Assembly: GCA_963922335.1 (NCBI GenBank)
Contig: CAWUIB010000002.1
Coordinates: 186,001 to 250,000, forward strand
Source: CALBPI01 sp963922335
Lineage (GTDB): Bacteria > Pseudomonadota > Gammaproteobacteria > Steroidobacterales > Woeseiaceae
DNA length: 64,000 bases
Reading direction: 5' to 3'
A program made the translations under genes and the position numbers. This document shows positions 59,495 through 64,000 of the stretch, one piece after another; position 1 is the stretch's first letter; the number at the start of each line of letters is the position of its first letter. A model generated the notes under the pieces. That model saw only the letters and a list, made by a program, of their open reading frames with translations, did no database searches and was not told the DNA's origin.

Positions 59495-60583
59495 GTGTCG
59501 AAAGGAAGCGTACTAACGACTCTCGCCTCCATTGCGGCCTTTGGTCTCAGTGGCTGCACCGGATTCATCGCTGACCAGATTGTGAAGCCGCAAAATTCGC
59601 GAGTCGCGGACATGTTCACGGGATACCGCGAGACCCTGCTGACCGCCGGTATCGAGCCGGTCGACTTCGAAACCTCGGTTGGCACCATCAGCGCCTATCA
59701 ATGGCAGGCGCGGCCGATTGAGCTCAATACTAGCACCGACCTCACGGCACAAAGCGATGGGTCGGTCGAAGGTTCGGTGATGCTGAAATTCAGCTGGGAC
59801 CCCAACGAACCGCCCGATGTTGAGAGTCTCGGCACCGTTGTGCTGCTCCACGGTCATGCCATGAGCAAAGAGCCGATGATGACCTGGGCGAGCCTGTTCG
59901 TCGACGCCGGGTTCGATGCAGTGGTGCCCGACCTGCCGGGTCACGGTGCGTCGGTCGAACGGCCGGTAACCTTTGGGGCTGTCGAGTCGCTCGCGATTGG
60001 AGAATTGGTGGAGCAACTGAAAGCGCAAGGTGGTCAACAACCGATCATTCTTTCCGGAGTGTCGCTCGGCGCGTCGACCGCGGTGCTTACCGCTGCCGAT
60101 TCAGAGGCTATCAGTGCCGTCATTGGGATTTCACCCTACGATGATCCCCGGGCGGTCATTCCGCGCTTCCGACGCTGGGCACCCTGGTGGGCGAAACTGT
60201 TTGTCAGTGAACGGCGACTGCTCGACGCTGTCGAGACGGCGGATGACCGAGCCGGTTTCGACTATGCCGACACCATTATCTCGGAACACATTGATGAGAG
60301 CTTCAACATCCCGACGCTTCTGCTTGCAAGTAGTCGTGATCAGCTAGTCCCGGCATCGGAGACGATGAAGGCTGCTGAGCGCTCTGACATGATCTCCTTC
60401 ATCGAAGTGGCCGACGCTGATGATCACATTATGTTCTCGGGCGACCTTGGCGCGCGGTGTCGGGAAGTCATGCCATGGTTGACGGACACGCTGAGTCTGG
60501 AACTACTGCGCAACCCGTGTAGGCAGCTTCAAACCTTCCAGAACATCATGGAAGCGCATGGCCCAGCCAAGGGTGCTAACTGA
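59495..60583 (+). CDS. Lipoprotein alpha/beta hydrolase
   Basis: 362 residues, with a lipoprotein signal peptide (SVLTTLASIAAFGLSGC, acylated Cys near 21). The body is an alpha/beta hydrolase: LGTVVLLHGHAMSKEPMMTW, VVPDLPGHGAS, the nucleophile elbow SGVSLGASTA, ASSRDQLVPAS (acid) and DADDHIMF (His). The GTG at 59495 is chosen because it gives a normal signal length; an ATG at 59453 would add 14 residues and its codon overlaps that of the divergent AraC gene. Role unknown; it may be esterase- or peptidase-like. Confidence 0.83.
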   Translation: MSKGSVLTTLASIAAFGLSGCTGFIADQIVKPQNSRVADMFTGYRETLLTAGIEPVDFETSVGTISAYQWQARPIELNTSTDLTAQSDGSVEGSVMLKFSWDPNEPPDVESLGTVVLLHGHAMSKEPMMTWASLFVDAGFDAVVPDLPGHGASVERPVTFGAVESLAIGELVEQLKAQGGQQPIILSGVSLGASTAVLTAADSEAISAVIGISPYDDPRAVIPRFRRWAPWWAKLFVSERRLLDAVETADDRAGFDYADTIISEHIDESFNIPTLLLASSRDQLVPASETMKAAERSDMISFIEVADADDHIMFSGDLGARCREVMPWLTDTLSLELLRNPCRQLQTFQNIMEAHGPAKGAN

Positions 60584-60854
60584 CCGTAACGCCTTTCCAG
60601 AACGCCACGCGACCGCGAATATTCTCGGCGGCTGATTTCGGTTCCGGGTAATACCAGGCCGCATCGGCATTCTTCGCCTCGCCGACCACCACCGAGAAAT
60701 AGCTCGCCTCGCCCTTCCAAGGGCAATGCGAGGTCGTTGCACTGTCCTCAAAGAACTCGCGCTTGAGCGAATCCGCCGGGAAGTAATGATTCCCTTCAAC
60801 GACGACGGTGTCATCCGACTCGGCAATGACGGTGCCCTGCCATTCTGCTTTCAT
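60576..60854 (-). CDS. DUF427 protein
   Basis: 92 residues with the DUF427 beta-tent fold signature: MKAEWQGTVIAESDDTVVVE, NHYFPADSL, SHCPWKGEASYFSV with YYPEPKSAAENIRGRVAFW. Function not assigned for the family. ATG at 60854. Its 3' end overlaps the convergent hydrolase gene by 8 bases. Confidence 0.92.
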   Translation of the reverse strand: MKAEWQGTVIAESDDTVVVEGNHYFPADSLKREFFEDSATTSHCPWKGEASYFSVVVGEAKNADAAWYYPEPKSAAENIRGRVAFWKGVTVS

Positions 60855-60879
60855 GTGCGACTCCTTGCTTGCGACCCCT

Positions 60880-63800
60880 CTAGTACTTGCCGAGTACGTT
60901 CAGGAAAAATCCATCAAACTCAAAATCAAGTTGCGTCAGATCATCTGAGAAATCGGTGAAGTTATAACCAACGCCGACTTTCATATGCTCTCCAATGTGG
61001 CGATCGACGCCGATCAGCCATCCAGTGCGCGCATTATCAGCCTCTTCGACCTCCAGCCAACGATACTCGGCCATGGCGTCCCAGTCACGGATCAAGTGAT
61101 ATCGAACACGCAGCGCGGCGAAGTTTGTGGTGGAGTCAAACCACTGACCTGTGGAGCGGTCCAGGCGGAGCTCGGACACTCGCTGCGCAACCTTGCCGCC
61201 GAGACTCCACTTGGGACCAAAGCGCTTGATGCCTTCGACACTCACGATATGCGAGCGCTGGTCGGTGCGTGAACCTAACGATCCGAACAGGTCCGCTTGT
61301 GCGCTGCTCGTCAGGTCGTACAAGTAGGTGTATTTCGCGAGCCAATTCAGACGATTGTCGTCAACAGGCCGGTACGCAAGACCGAGGCCACCTTCGACCA
61401 GCTTCGCATCATCTTGGAAGTTACCGTCGTCCTCGGTGTCGGCGTAGTTGAAGCGAGTCAGCATCCGGAAGCTGTCCGATAGTTTCCAGTCAAGGCGGTT
61501 GATACTGGCCCACTGGCGCACACTGTCCGCCGAAAACGCCGCTTGATCATCACGCAGCTCGATTCGGCTGGTCCAATTTAATCGCGAAGATCGGTACCCG
61601 CCTGACAAAGTAATCGCTTCGCGATCAACCACACCCAAATCAGCGTTGACGTCGCTTCGCTGGAGTGTCAGTCCCAGGCGGAATCCACCAGGCGCATTCC
61701 AGTTCAATCCAAATACGTGACCGAGACTTACCGGTCCGCGCGTGTCAGCGGCGGTAGTCTCATTGAACACATCGAGTTGGTTGGAAATGCGCGAACGGTG
61801 CCCCAGTGCGAGCGTATTGCCAGGCAACAAACGGTCGCGTCCATTACCTGTTGCTGGTAATCCACCGAGTGGATTATCTGTTGTATCCGTTGAATGCGTG
61901 AACGTGCCGTAAACCGTATGGTCACCAGACACATCGTGCGACAACGTGACCGTCGCCCCATCGCCGCGGTGACCGGTGTTGGCTTCGGCCAAGAGCGAGG
62001 TTCGCTCAGTAATCGAGTAGGTCATCCCCGCCGACAGCAAATCGTTGTTGTCATAGTCTCCGCCGTCGTTATCGACAGTGAATTGACCGATGGTGTAGAC
62101 CTCCGCACGGCTCCCGATACGGTGCGCGTAACGCGCTGCAGCGAGCGTTGCGTCGACAGATATACCACCCGGCGCGAGTGATTCCTGCGACAGTTGGCGA
62201 ATCTCGCCCGACAAGGTGCCACGTTCACCGATACCTCGACTAACCTGTAACGTGATGTCAGTTTGTTCGCTTTGTGATTCGCGCTCGACACTACTCGCGC
62301 GCAGCGCCAGCCGACCGCGATCCGACCAGTCGTACAGCCACTCAACTCCCTGTTCGTAGATGTCAACGCCATCATCGCGTCGGGCGATCGAGAACTGATC
62401 ATCCGTCCGGCGCCACCAGGCAGCGATCGTACTCGGAGTGTCTGTTAGCCCCCGGTTTTGCAGATTGATGCGCCCCTCGATACCAATCGCATCACCAGCA
62501 CGATTCTGCACCGCATTGGCGTTCAAGGTACCGAAACTCAAACCGCCATCGGTCGAGAAGAACCGTTCGGTTTGCGTTGCCTCGCTGCTCGCTGCCTCAA
62601 CCTTGAGATAACTGCCTTCACCGTCGGTAACCGCAACGTCGACGCCGGCCAGCGAATAGTCCTCATCACCACGGCCCTCGCTGATATAGCTGCCGCCTAC
62701 GGATACGTGATCTCCGAACCAGTGTTTACCCCTGACGCCAGCCGCGATCTCATCCGCATCGAACCCAACCGGCAGGTATTCGTAGTCCGCCACAAGAATC
62801 GCCAAATTACCGTCCAACGGACCATCGCGGACTATCGACGGCGCCGACTGTTGGGCGATCTGTAGCAGCGGCTCACTCAGAATCAACCGACCCTGAAGCT
62901 CATCGATTTCGTAGTCGCGACCGCGCACCAGATCCACTACATTCACCACCCGATTGGTATCGGCGTCGCGAAACTCGATTCGAACCTGATCGGACCCAGG
63001 CACTACGTCCAGATGGCGCAGGTAATAAAGACTGCCACCCGTGCCCAGAAACTCGCTATGTCCGAGCACCGTTTGTGCCTCAGAACCGAACACGCTCACT
63101 CGGGTCCTGGTTTCATCGTGCTCCGTGGTTGCGACACTACGCCAGTCCAGCTGCGCGCCGTACAAGGTTCGGCGGTACTGAATGAACTCGCTATCATCAA
63201 CCTCGGTCTGGAAGTTACCCCAGATAACCTCACTCTTGTCCCACTCAAGTCGGAGATAAAGTCGGCCCTGGCTGTTGGTGTCGTTGATGGTCGTCGAGTC
63301 ATCACCATAAACCGGGTAATACCGATCAGGATCAATGCGTCGGAACAATGCTCGTGGGTCACGTTGATCGAGATTGCCTAGAATGTCGTCGAGCTGCTCC
63401 TCCCGACTGTCGAGCTGACTCGTCAGCAAGTACTTACCCTTGATCTTCGCCTTTAGGTAGTAAGCCAGCCGTCCCTCGATGAGCGTATCTTCGGCGTAGC
63501 GATCGTTGGCAGACAACGGCTCTAGCGAACCAGACAGATCATTTGACGCCGCAGTGAAGTCGGCTAAAGCCACCAGGAATGTGTGCTCCCCGGTCACGGT
63601 AACGGGAATATCTTTCAGCCAGACATCGCCGCCAGCCATCTCGACGGCCAATCGTGCCCAACTATCGCCAATCGGCAATAAATACTCCGCTGCAAACTTA
63701 CCTTCCGTGTCAATCGGCAACCATTGTCCGTTTACGAGCACAGCATGGTTTTCCGGGAAGTCATGTCCTTGCAGGCGCACTCGCGCACCGTGCAAGACAA

Positions 63801-64000
63801 TATTCTGTCTTGCCAGGGCCGACCGCCCATAGGTTGCATTCAAAAGGCGGTTGGCTTCGTGATCCGGCACATTGAGTGCTTCACTGATACGCACGGCAGG
63901 AGACTGCGTTGATTCGAGCTGTTTCAGATAACGCTCGGACTGCTCTGCCTCGAGATCGACGTATTCATCTATCGTCACCACCCGCACCAGGCCTTCCTGC
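60880..64000 (-). CDS. Very large outer-membrane beta-barrel protein, 5' end beyond the window
   Basis: The frame is open to the last base, so the N-terminus is missing; 1039 residues are visible. The visible N-terminal part carries Ig/carboxypeptidase-like beta repeats (VRLQGHDFPENHAVLVNGQW, EHTFLVALADF), then a conserved block LFRRIDPDRYYPVYGDDSTT and GRLYLRLEWDKSEVIWGNFQ. The second half is a series of alternating amphipathic strands typical of a large beta barrel, ending FDGFFLNVLGKY with a C-terminal aromatic, as in BAM-inserted proteins. Possibly a surface-protein exporter or adhesion-associated barrel; no name can be given. Confidence 0.75.
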   Translation of the reverse strand, partial: QEGLVRVVTIDEYVDLEAEQSERYLKQLESTQSPAVRISEALNVPDHEANRLLNATYGRSALARQNIVLHGARVRLQGHDFPENHAVLVNGQWLPIDTEGKFAAEYLLPIGDSWARLAVEMAGGDVWLKDIPVTVTGEHTFLVALADFTAASNDLSGSLEPLSANDRYAEDTLIEGRLAYYLKAKIKGKYLLTSQLDSREEQLDDILGNLDQRDPRALFRRIDPDRYYPVYGDDSTTINDTNSQGRLYLRLEWDKSEVIWGNFQTEVDDSEFIQYRRTLYGAQLDWRSVATTEHDETRTRVSVFGSEAQTVLGHSEFLGTGGSLYYLRHLDVVPGSDQVRIEFRDADTNRVVNVVDLVRGRDYEIDELQGRLILSEPLLQIAQQSAPSIVRDGPLDGNLAILVADYEYLPVGFDADEIAAGVRGKHWFGDHVSVGGSYISEGRGDEDYSLAGVDVAVTDGEGSYLKVEAASSEATQTERFFSTDGGLSFGTLNANAVQNRAGDAIGIEGRINLQNRGLTDTPSTIAAWWRRTDDQFSIARRDDGVDIYEQGVEWLYDWSDRGRLALRASSVERESQSEQTDITLQVSRGIGERGTLSGEIRQLSQESLAPGGISVDATLAAARYAHRIGSRAEVYTIGQFTVDNDGGDYDNNDLLSAGMTYSITERTSLLAEANTGHRGDGATVTLSHDVSGDHTVYGTFTHSTDTTDNPLGGLPATGNGRDRLLPGNTLALGHRSRISNQLDVFNETTAADTRGPVSLGHVFGLNWNAPGGFRLGLTLQRSDVNADLGVVDREAITLSGGYRSSRLNWTSRIELRDDQAAFSADSVRQWASINRLDWKLSDSFRMLTRFNYADTEDDGNFQDDAKLVEGGLGLAYRPVDDNRLNWLAKYTYLYDLTSSAQADLFGSLGSRTDQRSHIVSVEGIKRFGPKWSLGGKVAQRVSELRLDRSTGQWFDSTTNFAALRVRYHLIRDWDAMAEYRWLEVEEADNARTGWLIGVDRHIGEHMKVGVGYNFTDFSDDLTQLDFEFDGFFLNVLGKY

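Noticed and set aside
1..64000. tRNA or rRNA genes, CRISPR arrays, insertion sequences, attachment sites
   Set aside because: No cloverleaf-like segment, regular spaced repeats, transposase or integrase frame was recognised; a dedicated tRNA scan was not possible.

Overview
The window looks like a gammaproteobacterial chromosome. It carries an almost complete photosynthesis gene cluster (about 1.4-33.3 kb) set into ordinary housekeeping genes. The gammaproteobacterial placement rests on the leuS-lptE, lnt-corC-ybeY-phoH-miaB and ssb-MFS-uvrA neighbourhoods and on the type of the LH1 polypeptides; the genus cannot be read from the sequence. The only Mg-protoporphyrin ester cyclase visible is the O2-dependent AcsF, and the regulator pair is AerR plus PpsR/CrtJ. 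Both suit an aerobic anoxygenic phototroph or a facultative purple bacterium.

Layout: 1-1.4 kb, cysS (3' end cut by the window edge) and hisI. 1.4-11.2 kb, minus strand: crtE-crtF, then bchC-X-Y-Z-pufQ-B-A-L-M, ending in strong hairpins. 11.3-12.3 kb, plus strand: crtC. 12.3-27.2 kb, minus strand: one very tight run bchF-N-B-L-M-lhaA-puhA-puhBC(fused)-acsF-puhE-bchI-D-O-crtB. 27.4-33.3 kb, plus strand: aerR-ppsR, then bchG-bch2-bchP. The three control regions (upstream of bchC, between crtE and crtC, between bchF and aerR) and the bchG leader all carry TGT-N12-ACA-type palindromes, the known PpsR/CrtJ box. The cluster therefore encodes its own repressor (PpsR), a cobalamin-binding antirepressor (AerR), most bacteriochlorophyll a enzymes, part of a methoxylated acyclic carotenoid pathway, LH1, the reaction centre L/M/H subunits and assembly factors. 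bchH, crtI, crtD and pufC are absent from the window; bchH is missing from the place it normally occupies (between bchB and bchL).

33.3-37.4 kb, minus strand: leuS, lptE, a small HExxH protein and a membrane protein of unknown function. 37.5-45.4 kb: two small membrane proteins flank a translationally coupled operon RDD-SpoIIM-DUF4129-DUF4350-MoxR-DUF58. 45.4-50.8 kb, minus strand: lnt, corC, ybeY, phoH, miaB. 50.8-56.8 kb: a VOC protein, an anchored hypothetical protein, ssb, an MFS transporter and uvrA. 56.8-64 kb: an S41 peptidase, a 7TM-AraC regulator, a lipoprotein hydrolase, a DUF427 protein and a very large outer-membrane beta-barrel protein cut by the window edge.

No tRNA, rRNA, CRISPR array or insertion sequence was recognised, and no gene-free stretch exceeds 300 bases.
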